From UBA4971 sp029551185 (GTDB taxonomy: Bacteria > Bacillota > SHA-98 > UBA4971), in the NCBI GenBank assembly GCA_035593725.1, contig DAOSZN010000003.1:1-64000 (forward strand): a stretch of 64,000 bases of DNA, written 5' to 3'. A program made the translations under genes and the position numbers. Position 1 is the first letter of the stretch, and every line of letters starts with the position of its first letter. The notes under the pieces are model-generated. The model saw only the letters and a program-made list of their open reading frames with translations. It had not been told where the DNA came from and did no database searches. Positions 16,183-25,047 of the stretch are shown piece by piece.

Positions 16183-16605
16183 TTAACCCAATAGATCAAT
16201 AGTCTTCTCGACCAAAGCATCAATCTGGCGAGGCAATGGCTCTATCCTGGCACCTGCAATTTCCACCCCGCAACGAGTCATGGGAATCAGTATCTTATGC
16301 GCCTTGCATGACGCTATAGCAGTTGCCATTTGGGGAGTCAGCTCACCAAGTATGGAGTTTGCAAGGATTATCCCCAAAGGCCCCAGAATAATGTCTACAG
16401 TCTCAACTGTCCGCACAATAGCGTTCTCCCCTGTAGCCCCTTCATCAGCTCCTGCTTTAAGCATCGAGCTTGTCGCCAAGGCATTTGTCCCAAGAGCTAT
16501 TATCGTCACCTTCGCGGCTTGTTCAGAGCTGAGCTCCTTTCTCAGCCTTTCAATAATGCTCTTCCCGATTCCCCCACCCTGTCCGTCCACAACAGCGATC
16601 TTCAA
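16183..16605 (-). CDS. DUF3842 family protein
   Basis: 140-residue small protein of the DUF3842 family, function unknown. It begins MKIAVVDGQGGGIGKSIIERL, a glycine-rich loop like a nucleotide- or dinucleotide-binding turn. It continues as alternating strands and helices (ALGTNALATSSMLKAGADEGATG), which suggests a small Rossmann-like fold. The ATG follows a GAGG-type site. It stands alone with its own terminator. Neighbours give no hint of its role. Confidence 0.8.
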   Translation of the reverse strand: MKIAVVDGQGGGIGKSIIERLRKELSSEQAAKVTIIALGTNALATSSMLKAGADEGATGENAIVRTVETVDIILGPLGIILANSILGELTPQMATAIASCKAHKILIPMTRCGVEIAGARIEPLPRQIDALVEKTIDLLG

Positions 16606-16928
16606 ATTAGGCCTCCTATGCGGTTCGGAAGTCGCCCCTTCATGAGGTCGTCATTTTTGCCATTTACTTTAGTTCTCGTTTAAATCACAGATCCCTTCTT
16701 TAAATGATTAGCGTCTGTTCCGGGAAGGCCTTCTATCAGCCCCTGCATTCGCTCCCACATGTAACCATGCCGCACGAAGCGCCGGGATCTTCGGCAGCAA
16801 TCTCTGGGACACAGCCCTTCGATTTCAAGCGGTGCCAGCCGCAGAATGCTAATGTGCCAGGTTTCGCCTACTGTGTCGAATCCATTAAAGGTTTTGGTGA
16901 TTACTTGTGGAATTGCTTGTCGAATATC
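16606..16928. other. Spacer between DUF3842 and azlC
   Basis: Both strands are open over much of 16680-16950, but neither frame has a start with a ribosome site nor a recognisable domain. It could be a decayed gene. Apart from the azlC promoter at its right end I see no supported feature. Confidence 0.35.
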
Positions 16929-16957
16929 TTGACATTATGGGTTTTATAGTCTAAAGT
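16929..16957 (+). promoter_or_regulatory. Sigma-A promoter of azlCD
   Basis: A consensus TTGACA (16929-16934) is followed after 17 bases by TAAAGT (16952-16957). Transcription would start about 45 bases before the azlC start codon. Confidence 0.6.
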
Positions 16958-17010
16958 ATTTTTTTATCAGACAGTAGTTACTACCTTAACTTAATGTGGG
17001 GGCCTCTTGA

Positions 17011-17751
17011 TTGAAATCAGCTATTGTTTCAAGAAGTGACAACGCTTATTCGCACCAACTTGATGATTTTAGCTACGGGCTGAAACAAGGTATTCCCATT
17101 GCACTAGGTTATATTCCCGTCTCCTTTACTTTCGGTCTTATGGCCGTAAGCGGCGGTATTCCCGGCTGGATCGCTATTCTCATTTCATTGACTAACCTGA
17201 CCTCTGCAGGGCAATTCGCAGGGACAAGCCTTATTATTTCCGGCAAGTCTCTTCTTGAAATTACATTAACTACCTTTGTGATTAATATCAGGTACATATT
17301 AATGTCTCTTTCTCTTTCGCAAAGAATTGCTCCTGAAACCTCGTTACTTGAAAGATGTATTATGTCTTTCGGTATTACCGATGAGACATTTGCCGTCGCC
17401 TCACTGGAAAGACGGGACATTTCTTTCGCGTATATGCTGGGTCTTATCTTCTGTCCTTACCTAGGATGGGCATTAGGGACAGCAATGGGCTCTGCTATCT
17501 GTTCCGTTCTTCCTGCCGGAATACAGAATTCCATGGGTATTGCTTTATATGCAATGTTTATTGCTTTAATCGTTCCGAGTTCCAAAAAATCCGGAGCCAA
17601 TATGATCATAGCTCTCGTCGCAATTGCTATCAGTTCTCTGTTTACTTGGGCTCCCTTTCTTAAGCAGATTTCAGCCGGATGGAGCATTATTATTGCAACC
17701 ATTGCCGCTTGCTTCATTGGGGCAATCCTTTTCCCCAGGGAGGATCTTTAG
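17011..17751 (+). CDS. azlC: AzlC family branched-chain amino acid exporter, large subunit
   Basis: 246-residue membrane protein with seven or eight hydrophobic segments. It carries the AzlC/YgaZ pattern (IPIALGYIPVSFTFGLMAV near the N-terminus, TNLTSAGQFAG, FVINIRYILMSLSLS and FGITDETFAVAS). With AzlD it exports branched-chain amino acids or analogues. It starts at a TTG at 17011 with GGGGG eight bases upstream. The azlD start codon follows its stop by one base. Confidence 0.92.
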   Translation: MKSAIVSRSDNAYSHQLDDFSYGLKQGIPIALGYIPVSFTFGLMAVSGGIPGWIAILISLTNLTSAGQFAGTSLIISGKSLLEITLTTFVINIRYILMSLSLSQRIAPETSLLERCIMSFGITDETFAVASLERRDISFAYMLGLIFCPYLGWALGTAMGSAICSVLPAGIQNSMGIALYAMFIALIVPSSKKSGANMIIALVAIAISSLFTWAPFLKQISAGWSIIIATIAACFIGAILFPREDL

Positions 17752-17752
17752 A

Positions 17753-18058
17753 ATGCAAAAAACAATCATCGCAGTAATACTAATGGCAGCTGTTACATAT
17801 ATTCCCCGGGTGTTGCCGATGATCTTTGTCAAAGAACGGTTAAAATCCCGCTTTTTACGTTCTTTTTTGTATTATGTACCGTTTGCTGCCTTAGGAGCTA
17901 TGACTTTTCCGGCAATACTATACTCTACAGGAGACATGGCTTCAGCCGTAATCGGAATGGCAGTCGCGCTTATTTTGGCTCTCTTTGAAAGAGGATTATT
18001 GGAAGTCGCTGTAGGCTCAATTGTGACTGTCTATCTTATACAGCTATTTGTGCACTAA
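17753..18058 (+). CDS. azlD: AzlD family branched-chain amino acid exporter, small subunit
   Basis: 101-residue membrane protein with three or four hydrophobic helices. The family hallmark AVTYIPRVLPMIF lies near the N-terminus and YYVPFAALGAMTFPAIL follows. The ATG at 17753 has GGGAGG nine bases upstream, within the end of azlC. A longer open frame upstream overlaps azlC out of frame and is discarded. Confidence 0.92.
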   Translation: MQKTIIAVILMAAVTYIPRVLPMIFVKERLKSRFLRSFLYYVPFAALGAMTFPAILYSTGDMASAVIGMAVALILALFERGLLEVAVGSIVTVYLIQLFVH

Positions 18059-18145
18059 AAGGCGATGGTAAACCCGGACATTGAGCCTGATTCCGACCAC
18101 CGTTTCCCCCACAAGCGAGTGACAAGCAGGTGGCCTTTCTAACTC

Positions 18146-18174
18146 TTGAACGCTCCTGTAAGTTATGCTAATAT
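18146..18174 (+). promoter_or_regulatory. Promoter of tRNA-Arg(ACG)
   Basis: TTGAAC (18146-18151), 17-base spacer, TAATAT (18169-18174) with an upstream TG extended -10. The tRNA begins about 75 bases downstream of the -10 box. Confidence 0.6.
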
Positions 18175-18248
18175 AGCAAATGGGAAGTAGCTTAGAAATG
18201 AGAAGCCATTCTGCACAAAACAGAGTTTTTGTTGACGGTTTTTTTTGT

Positions 18249-18325
18249 GCGCCCGTAGCTCAGTGGATTAGAGCGTCTGACTACGGATCAGAAGGCCGCA
18301 GGTTCGAATCCTGCCGGGCGCGCCA
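18249..18325 (+). tRNA. tRNA-Arg(ACG)
   Basis: 77 nt including encoded CCA. The acceptor GCGCCCG/CGGGCGC is perfect, and the anticodon loop CTACGGA gives ACG, the substrate of TadA. It is very similar to tRNA-Arg(TCG) at 49.7 kb, with the same acceptor and anticodon stems. Confidence 0.97.
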
Positions 18326-18334
18326 TTTCTTATA

Positions 18335-18369
18335 TGGGGTTTTGCCATGCGGCAAAATCCTAATTTTTT
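18335..18369 (+). terminator. Terminator of tRNA-Arg(ACG)
   Basis: GGGGTTTTGCC-ATGC-GGCAAAATCC forms a strong hairpin followed by TAATTTTTTT, ten bases after the tRNA. Confidence 0.85.
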
Positions 18370-18562
18370 TGGCTTGTCTTCCGTTGATGACCTGTTAATA
18401 TAGAGGCTTCGTTTTCCCCTGGCCTGAAATCCGAAAAACGCGGAGTTACTGGGCATGATATCGTGAAGGATGGAGGGCGACATTGCTAAAGCGAGACATT
18501 TCAGGTATATTCTATGAGCGGACTCGTATGCTAAACTTCATGTAGAAAAGGGATGTTGAAAA

Positions 18563-19738
18563 GTGACAAGATTACCTGAGTACATAGGGGTGTCGGCGTT
18601 TGGAATCAAGATAGGAGTGGTCGTCCCGGGATCCGATATAGTCCGGATGACCTATGACGCGCTGGCCAAGTGTCACGATGACGGCCTTCTGGCATCAGGG
18701 GATACTGTGTGCATCACAGAGTCAGTAGTGGCAAGGGCACAGGACAATTATGTCACTATCGACGATATCGCTGAAGAAGCGCGCAAGCAATTGAAAATCG
18801 GGCCCTCTGCGAAACTGGGAGTTCTATTCCCAATCTTGAGCCGTAATAGGTTTTGGCTGGTGCTTAAAGGCCTTGCCAAAGCCGTCCCTGAAGGTGAAGT
18901 TATAGTTCAGTTGTCATATCCCACCGACGAAGTTGGTAACCCTATTCTGCGGCAAGATCTCGCAAAGAAGCTGGGAAAAAACGACAGAGATATCATAACT
19001 TTAGAGGAAGCGGGTACAAATAGGCTCAGGCACCCTATAACTCAAGTTGACTACGTTGATCTTTACACTAATACCATTACCGAGCAAGGGGCAAAAGCCA
19101 CCATATATTTCTCCAATGATCCTCTGAGAATTGCTGAAGCCAAGACTGATGCAGTTGTTGTAGCAAATGTCCATAACCGTGAAGAGACAAAGGCTATCCT
19201 TGCGCCGGTTGTAGATAAGTGCATAACTCTTCAAGACATGTGCAATACACCTCCGGGTGCTTGGTCTGAGTGGGGGCTTCTCGGAAGCAACATGTCCTCC
19301 GGGGACAGGCTGAAACTCGCTCCGCGCAATTCAGATAAAGTGGCTAAAGATGTACAAGCAAAGGTCGCCAAGAACCTGGGAGTAGACATAGAAGTATTAA
19401 TCTTCGGGGACGGGGCTTATCGCGATCCGTCAACCGGAATCTATGAACTGGCTGACCCAAAACCTACCTTCGGCATGACACCGGGTCTCGCAGGCAGATA
19501 CCGCGAAGGACTGAAATACAAGTACATCGTTGACGAAATGTGGTACCAAGGCACCGGAATCTCTGACATAGAAAACACGCTGAGAACTAAGGCGAATGAA
19601 CCGATAGACAGGCAAGCGGCCGCCACCGAAGGCACTACTCCCAGAAGAATTGAAGACGTCATTGCAAGCCTGGCTGACCTGGTCAGCGGTTCGGCAGACG
19701 CAGGCACGCCTATAGTGCTTGTAAAAGGAATTGCATGA
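18563..19738 (+). CDS. Coenzyme F420-0:L-glutamate ligase-like (CofE/FbiB family) protein
   Basis: 391-residue protein of the F420:gamma-glutamyl ligase family. Family features include GDTVCITESVVARAQ near the N-terminus, VIVQLSYPTDEVGNPI, DVVVVANVHNREE-like acidic strands and LIFGDGAYRDPSTGIYELADP. It is longer than archaeal CofE (about 250 residues). It starts at a GTG. I see no F420 biosynthesis or F420-dependent enzyme genes in the window, so the amino-acceptor may be something else: members in Firmicutes are widespread but mostly uncharacterised. A strong terminator follows at once, so it is monocistronic. Confidence 0.75.
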   Translation: MTRLPEYIGVSAFGIKIGVVVPGSDIVRMTYDALAKCHDDGLLASGDTVCITESVVARAQDNYVTIDDIAEEARKQLKIGPSAKLGVLFPILSRNRFWLVLKGLAKAVPEGEVIVQLSYPTDEVGNPILRQDLAKKLGKNDRDIITLEEAGTNRLRHPITQVDYVDLYTNTITEQGAKATIYFSNDPLRIAEAKTDAVVVANVHNREETKAILAPVVDKCITLQDMCNTPPGAWSEWGLLGSNMSSGDRLKLAPRNSDKVAKDVQAKVAKNLGVDIEVLIFGDGAYRDPSTGIYELADPKPTFGMTPGLAGRYREGLKYKYIVDEMWYQGTGISDIENTLRTKANEPIDRQAAATEGTTPRRIEDVIASLADLVSGSADAGTPIVLVKGIA

Positions 19739-19758
19739 CGCGTTCCATAACCCTTCTA

Positions 19759-19790
19759 CCAGCCCTCCGGCAAGGGCTGGTTTTTTCTTT
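19759..19790 (+). terminator. Terminator of the CofE-like gene
   Basis: CCAGCCCT-CCGGCA-AGGGCTGG hairpin followed by TTTTTTCTTT, 20 bases after the stop codon. Confidence 0.95.
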
Positions 19791-19923
19791 CAAGTCTGCC
19801 CCGAAGCGGTAAGAAAGGATTGAAGGGGCAATGGGGAATCCCCTTGATACCCCATGTGACAGTGTTATGTGGTATAGTTCGCCACAAGGTTGATCCTCTC
19901 TTCGGTATTCCATATGCTTTACA

Positions 19924-19951
19924 TATATACCCTACCATGGTATTGTATATA
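19924..19951. promoter_or_regulatory. Candidate CsoR operator
   Basis: A 28-base dyad centred on CCATGG (axis 19937/19938): TATATACC and TACC on the left mirror GGTA and GTATATA on the right, with mismatches only at the inner CC/TT pair. It sits about 50 bases before csoR, in the likely promoter, and has the TACC/GGTA half-sites expected for CsoR-type repressors. Promoter boxes here are ambiguous. Confidence 0.5.
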
Positions 19952-19999
19952 TCGGATAATCATTGTGCTTTTCCAAGATATAAAGGAGGCCTATGAAAA

Positions 20000-20269
20000 G
20001 TGTACAAGGAGCGTAACAAGGACGATCTGAAGAAGCGTCTCGCCCGAATTGAGGGGCAGATCAGGGGGATCAATCGGATGATCGATGAAGACAGGTATTG
20101 CATTGACATATTGAACCAAATAGCCGCTGCAAGAGCTGCTCTCAGTAAAGTAGGAATGCTTCTCTTAAAATCGCATATGCGAGGATGTGTGACTTCCGCG
20201 ATAAAGGAAGAACGCAGTGAACAAGCTATAGACGAACTCATGGATGTCCTCACGAAATTCGTGCGATAA
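20000..20269 (+). CDS. csoR: Copper-sensing transcriptional repressor CsoR
   Basis: 89-residue all-helical CsoR/RcnR family repressor. The Cu(I) triad Cys34, His59 and Cys63 is present (in DRYCIDIL and KSHMRGCV). It releases DNA when Cu(I) binds, inducing the adjacent exporter. It starts at the GTG at 20000, with GGAGG about ten bases upstream. copA begins 16 bases after its stop. Nickel- or formaldehyde-sensing members lack this exact triad, so copper is the likely signal. Confidence 0.93.
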   Translation: MYKERNKDDLKKRLARIEGQIRGINRMIDEDRYCIDILNQIAAARAALSKVGMLLLKSHMRGCVTSAIKEERSEQAIDELMDVLTKFVR

Positions 20270-20285
20270 CTCAGAGGGTGTAGTT

Positions 20286-22559
20286 ATGCGCCAGAACACT
20301 GATAAACACGGAAGAGAGGAGAAAATCAATGAGCTGGGTTACGGTGTGGCATTGGACAAGTTAGAGCTTGTCGTCAGCGGCATGCATTGCGCATCATGTG
20401 TCCACCGTGTTGAGAAGGCTCTTGAAAACACTCCAGGCGTTACCGGTGCAACCGTAAACCTTGCAACCGGCCGAGCTACAATCACTTATGCCCCCCATAG
20501 CACGTCAATCTCTCAAATAATGCAGACTATAAAGGATGCAGGATATGAAGCAGAAGAAGTAGAGCGGGCCGAAAACCGAAGAAGTGAAAGAGCCAAGATG
20601 GAGAGTAGACGCAAGAAAGAGACGACAAGTCACTTTGCAAGCTTCCTCATCTCTGCCATATTTTCGCTTCCCCTTATATCGCTGATGCTCTCTCACTTGT
20701 TCGGGATAAATCTCCCAGCCTGGTTGAAGAGCCCGTACTTCCAGTTTGTCATAGCTACGCCTGTCCAGTTCTGCGCAGGAATGCAATTTTACCGAGGGGC
20801 GATCTCTGCGTTACGCGCTGGAACGGCCACTATGGACACACTTATAACCATCGGCACCACTGCAGCCTACGCATTCAGCGTATATCACACCTTCGTCTCC
20901 CCGGGTGATGTATATTACGAGTCATCTGCTGTCATCATCACCCTGGTCCTCTTAGGTCGCTATTTGGAAGCCAGGGCGAAAGGCAAAACAGGGGAAGCCA
21001 TCAGAAAACTGATGCAACTTGCCCCTCAAAAGACCCACGTCATTCGAGAGGGAACTGAAATCCAAGTGGACACTGAAGAAGTCGTCCAAGGGGACATTGT
21101 CGTAGTAAGACCCGGAGAGCGCATACCTGTCGACGGCATAGTAATCGAAGGCATGTCCATAGTGGATGAATCCATGTTGACAGGTGAGAGCATACCGGTG
21201 GAAAAAGCGCAAGGCGCTCAAGTTATTGCAGGCACCATCAATAAACACGGCGCTTTCAAGCTCCGGGCGACAAAGGTCGGGCAAGACACGGTTCTTGCTC
21301 AGATAGTTGAGATGGTTCGGGAAGCGCAAGGGTCAAAAGCCCCGATACAGCGTTTAGCTGACCAAGTAGCCGGCTATTTCGTCCCTGCTGTACTCATGAT
21401 AGCACTGGTCACTCTCATTATATGGCTTCTTGTTACAGGAGATCCCGGACAGGCAGTTCTTGCCTTTACCTCAGTCCTCGTAATCGCTTGTCCCTGCTCT
21501 CTCGGCCTTGCCACTCCTACAGCTATCATGGTAGGAACCGGAAGAGGCGCTGAGTCAGGCATTCTGATAAAAGGGGCGGAGCACTTGGAAAGAGCTCATA
21601 AAATAGATACCGTTGTCCTGGACAAAACCGGAACAATCACGAAAGGCGAACCTGCGGTTGTCAGTGTAGTGCTAGTCAATACATCAGACGATAAAGAAGA
21701 GGCAATCCGCGAAATGATAAAGCTTGCAGCCTCAGCCGAGCTTCGTTCAGAACACCCGCTGGGAACAGCCATTATCAAACATGCCGAAACCCTCGGGTTG
21801 AAACTGACTGAACCCTCAGGTTTTCAAGCGATTCCCGGAAAAGGAGTGAAAGCCGAGGTGGAAGGCAAAGAAGTGCTGGTAGGCACTTACCGCCTAATGA
21901 CTGATCAAGGAATAGACGAAGGGACAGTTGAAAGCAACCTGAGAATCCTTGAATCTCAAGGAAGAACTGCTATGATTGTTGCAGTGGACAGAAGAATAGC
22001 AGGCATTATCGGTGTCGCAGACACTCTGAAGGAGACGTCGGGGAACGCCGTTATTGCACTGAAAGAACTTGGAATCGATGTTGTGATGCTAACCGGCGAT
22101 AATCAGCGTACAGCCAATTTCATCGCAAACCTGGCAGGAATTGAAAAGGTTTTGGCAGAAGTTCTCCCGGAAGATAAAGCAAAGGAAATAGAGAGGCTCC
22201 GCAGCGAAGGAAGGGTAGTCGCCATGGTGGGAGACGGAATCAACGACGCCCCTGCCCTTGCTGCAGCAGACGTAGGCATCGCTATGGGCACAGGAACTGA
22301 CATCGCTATAGAAGCCTCTGATATCACCTTGGTTCGAGACGATCTCAGCCTTATTGCAGCTGCAATAAGGCTCAGCCGTCGCACTATGGCTATTATCCGC
22401 CAAAATCTGTTTTGGGCGTTCATCTACAATATCATCGGAATACCTATAGCAGCCTTGGGCTTCTTATCCCCGGTTATTGCAGGCGCAGCCATGTCCTTTT
22501 CGTCAGTGTCCGTGGTTACGAATTCACTGAGACTACGCAATTTTAATCCAATGAGATAA
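20286..22559 (+). CDS. copA: Copper-exporting P1B-type ATPase CopA
   Basis: 757 residues from the ATG at 20286. There is one N-terminal heavy-metal domain (GMHCASC, residues 32-38), then membrane helices, the actuator-domain TGES and the CPC metal site in helix 6 (IACPCSLGLATPT). DKTGT holds the phosphorylated Asp, EHPLG the conserved His-Pro, and GDGIND and the C-terminal MSFSSVSVVTNSLRL complete the P1B-1 signature. It pumps Cu(I) out of the cytoplasm and is co-transcribed with csoR. No separate copper chaperone gene (copZ) is next to it. Confidence 0.95.
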   Translation: MRQNTDKHGREEKINELGYGVALDKLELVVSGMHCASCVHRVEKALENTPGVTGATVNLATGRATITYAPHSTSISQIMQTIKDAGYEAEEVERAENRRSERAKMESRRKKETTSHFASFLISAIFSLPLISLMLSHLFGINLPAWLKSPYFQFVIATPVQFCAGMQFYRGAISALRAGTATMDTLITIGTTAAYAFSVYHTFVSPGDVYYESSAVIITLVLLGRYLEARAKGKTGEAIRKLMQLAPQKTHVIREGTEIQVDTEEVVQGDIVVVRPGERIPVDGIVIEGMSIVDESMLTGESIPVEKAQGAQVIAGTINKHGAFKLRATKVGQDTVLAQIVEMVREAQGSKAPIQRLADQVAGYFVPAVLMIALVTLIIWLLVTGDPGQAVLAFTSVLVIACPCSLGLATPTAIMVGTGRGAESGILIKGAEHLERAHKIDTVVLDKTGTITKGEPAVVSVVLVNTSDDKEEAIREMIKLAASAELRSEHPLGTAIIKHAETLGLKLTEPSGFQAIPGKGVKAEVEGKEVLVGTYRLMTDQGIDEGTVESNLRILESQGRTAMIVAVDRRIAGIIGVADTLKETSGNAVIALKELGIDVVMLTGDNQRTANFIANLAGIEKVLAEVLPEDKAKEIERLRSEGRVVAMVGDGINDAPALAAADVGIAMGTGTDIAIEASDITLVRDDLSLIAAAIRLSRRTMAIIRQNLFWAFIYNIIGIPIAALGFLSPVIAGAAMSFSSVSVVTNSLRLRNFNPMR

Positions 22560-22594
22560 GCTGAGACAGAATAAGCGCAGGCGGAGGCATTATT

Positions 22595-23728
22595 GTGGTT
22601 TACTTGGCATGCAGTTACATACCGTATGAAATACCGCTGGCAGCAGGAATGTCTGCCGCAAGAGGCATATTTGAAGGACCCCTCTCAGCAATGGAGGGAT
22701 ATCTTCCGCGGGATTTCTGTCCTTACGCCAGAGCATTTATACGACAATACGGGGATAATGACGTGGTCGCCGTTGCTGAATCTTGCGATGCAATGCGCAG
22801 GGTCTACGACGTGTTGAAATATTGGAATCTTGCCAGATGTGCCTATTTTGTGGATGTCCCGCGCACCTATGACCCGGAGGCGGTTTCGTTTTATGCTGAA
22901 GAACTGAGAGGCTTTGCTTCCAAGCTTCTGGACTCGGTGCCCTTGCCCTGTGACTCATTCCCAGAAAGACTTGAGTTAGCCATAAAAGGCATGAACAGGA
23001 TTCGCAGGGAACTGTCAGGTGTCTTTGATTTGGTATCAGAAAGGCAGCTTTTAGCTACTAAAGCAACTCAACTTGCCATCAGTATCAATCAGCTCCTGGC
23101 TTGCTTTCCGTCTTTGCCGGATCCCTCTGACTCCGGGTTCAGCCCCAAGCACAGTTCAGCCTCTGGCATGTTTGATAATCTCATCGAGGAAATTAAAGAG
23201 CTGATAAATCAGGCGCTGTCTGAGCCTGCTCACCTCCGCCAAAGAAGAAGCGGAATTCCTGTTGGAGTCAGCGGAACCTGTTTGTTGGATTTATCACTCA
23301 TAGAGTGTATTGAAAATGCCGGTCTCGACGTGGTCTTTATTGATTCATGTCTGCCTTCAAGGACATACGCTTTTTATGTCGATAATGAGACCACCTCTGA
23401 CCCCTTTTACGCGCTTGCTGAAGCCTACCTCCGTAAAATGCCCTGTCCACGAATGTTTCGGGGGAAAGAGCGGATTAGGCGCCTCCACGAACTTGCATCA
23501 GATTACGATGCTCAAGGGCTCATTTATTTTGCTCCCAAGTTTTGCGACCAAGCATACTACGATTTCATAGAGATAAAACACGGTCTTAAGTCACTGGGCA
23601 GTCTTCCTGTTCTTTTCCTTGAAGGTCAATACGGAGTGGGTAGGGCAGGACAGACTCTGACAAGAATAGCAGCGTTTCGGGAAATGCTTGAAGGCACACA
23701 AATCCTGAAAGCAGGTAAGCAACAATGA
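22595..23728 (+). CDS. 2-hydroxyacyl-CoA dehydratase-like subunit (HgdB/FldC type)
   Basis: 377-residue subunit of the 2-hydroxyacyl-CoA dehydratase/benzoyl-CoA reductase family. The three cysteines that ligate a [4Fe-4S] cluster are present: Cys42 (RDFCPYAR), Cys64 (AESCDAMRR) and Cys317 (PKFCDQAYYD). The GTG start at 22595 follows GGAGG. It overlaps the next subunit by four bases (ATGA), so the two are made as a pair. There is no CoA-transferase or acyl-CoA gene beside it, so the substrate cannot be named. It lies 35 bases after copA. Confidence 0.85.
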   Translation: MVYLACSYIPYEIPLAAGMSAARGIFEGPLSAMEGYLPRDFCPYARAFIRQYGDNDVVAVAESCDAMRRVYDVLKYWNLARCAYFVDVPRTYDPEAVSFYAEELRGFASKLLDSVPLPCDSFPERLELAIKGMNRIRRELSGVFDLVSERQLLATKATQLAISINQLLACFPSLPDPSDSGFSPKHSSASGMFDNLIEEIKELINQALSEPAHLRQRRSGIPVGVSGTCLLDLSLIECIENAGLDVVFIDSCLPSRTYAFYVDNETTSDPFYALAEAYLRKMPCPRMFRGKERIRRLHELASDYDAQGLIYFAPKFCDQAYYDFIEIKHGLKSLGSLPVLFLEGQYGVGRAGQTLTRIAAFREMLEGTQILKAGKQQ

Positions 23729-25038
23729 CGCCGGGAGGAATCAAGACAAGAAAATCACATGGGGAAATAGCCGGAGAGACCCGACGCATCAGGATTATCC
23801 AGGCCCTTTCACGAAAAAACTGGGTCCATAACGTGGCTGAACTGGTGATTAATCGTATGGAAAGGCAAGGATGGAAGCCCTATCAGATTGATGCAATCCG
23901 GTGTTTTGCAGACGACTTCCGTCATGGGTACCTCAAAGAGAAGCCTTGTATCTTCACCAGCGCGTTTGTCCCGAATGAACTCATCTACGGCCTGGGAGGG
24001 GTGCCTTTCCTCCCTGAGGCTGCTTCCGGATTCGCTGCAAGTTTCGGATTTGCCTTAGAAAGTCTCACAGCATGTGAATCCCTTTGGTATTCACCGGATC
24101 TTTGCAGTTTTCACAGGGCCGGGGTAGGAGCTTCAGTTCTTAAGCTTGCTCCAAAGCCTGCTGCTGTAGTCGTATCGTCCCAGCTTTGCGACGGAGGTAA
24201 GCGATCTTTATTTCAGATAAGTCAGTATCACGATTGCCCTTTCTACATACTGGATGTGCCTTATACACATTCTGCTTTGGCACTGGACAGGTTGGCAAAA
24301 CAGATAGAGGAAGCTGCCATAGGATTGGAGCGTGACGTGCCGGACTTGTCCAGAGGACATATAGATAAAGCTTTCGCGAACTCAAATGTTGCCCGCAATT
24401 GCTATCTTGATCTATGTAAGCTACGGACAAACACGCCGTCGCCATGGCGCGGTTCAGAAGCGTTGAACTATGTGGTACTGTTTCTCTGGGCTTGGGGAAG
24501 TCCATGGCTTGCCAAGTTTTATCAATCTCTTCGAGACCACGCCGAAGACATAATAAAATCAGGGGATTATCCCGTTCCCAATGAGCAATTCAGGCTCGCT
24601 TGGCTCAACTTAAGGCCGTACTACAGTCCAAAACTGTTTAACTACCTCGAAGATACGCATCAAGTCTCTGTCGCTTTTGAAGAATTCAGCTATATGTACT
24701 GGGACCCGCTGGATGCCGGTGACCCGTACATGAGTCTGGCCAAGAAGATCATGGCAAATCCCGGATGGGGGCCGATAGAGCGTCGGCTTGACGTAATCGA
24801 CAAAATAGTCCGGGAGTTCTCTATCGACGGCGTAGTGCAGTTCGCCCAATGGGGATGCAGGCAATATAACGGCGCTGCCTCTATACTTTCAGATTATCTA
24901 AGAAAAAAAGGAGTCCCTTTCCTGAATCTCGACGGGGACGGAGTGGATGTCAGGAACAGCGGCGAGGCGCAGTCTATAACCAGGCTTGGGGCTTTCCAGG
25001 AGCTTCTGGAGTCGCAAAAGATCAAAAACTCGAGGTGA
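23725..25038 (+). CDS. 2-hydroxyacyl-CoA dehydratase-like subunit (HgdA type)
   Basis: 437-residue partner subunit of the same family, larger and with its own cysteine triad: Cys127 (SPDLCSFHR), Cys155 (SSQLCDGGKR) and Cys378 (AQWGCRQYNG). Each subunit could therefore hold a low-potential cluster, as in dehydratases where electron recycling drives a ketyl-radical elimination. Sequence alone does not separate dehydratase from reductase activity. It is translationally coupled to the previous gene and followed by the activator nine bases later. Confidence 0.85.
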   Translation: MTPGGIKTRKSHGEIAGETRRIRIIQALSRKNWVHNVAELVINRMERQGWKPYQIDAIRCFADDFRHGYLKEKPCIFTSAFVPNELIYGLGGVPFLPEAASGFAASFGFALESLTACESLWYSPDLCSFHRAGVGASVLKLAPKPAAVVVSSQLCDGGKRSLFQISQYHDCPFYILDVPYTHSALALDRLAKQIEEAAIGLERDVPDLSRGHIDKAFANSNVARNCYLDLCKLRTNTPSPWRGSEALNYVVLFLWAWGSPWLAKFYQSLRDHAEDIIKSGDYPVPNEQFRLAWLNLRPYYSPKLFNYLEDTHQVSVAFEEFSYMYWDPLDAGDPYMSLAKKIMANPGWGPIERRLDVIDKIVREFSIDGVVQFAQWGCRQYNGAASILSDYLRKKGVPFLNLDGDGVDVRNSGEAQSITRLGAFQELLESQKIKNSR

Positions 25039-25047
25039 GATAGGAGA

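Noticed and set aside
16680..16949. Open frames on both strands ahead of azlC
   Set aside because: No start with a ribosome site and no recognised domain; possibly a decayed gene but unsupported.
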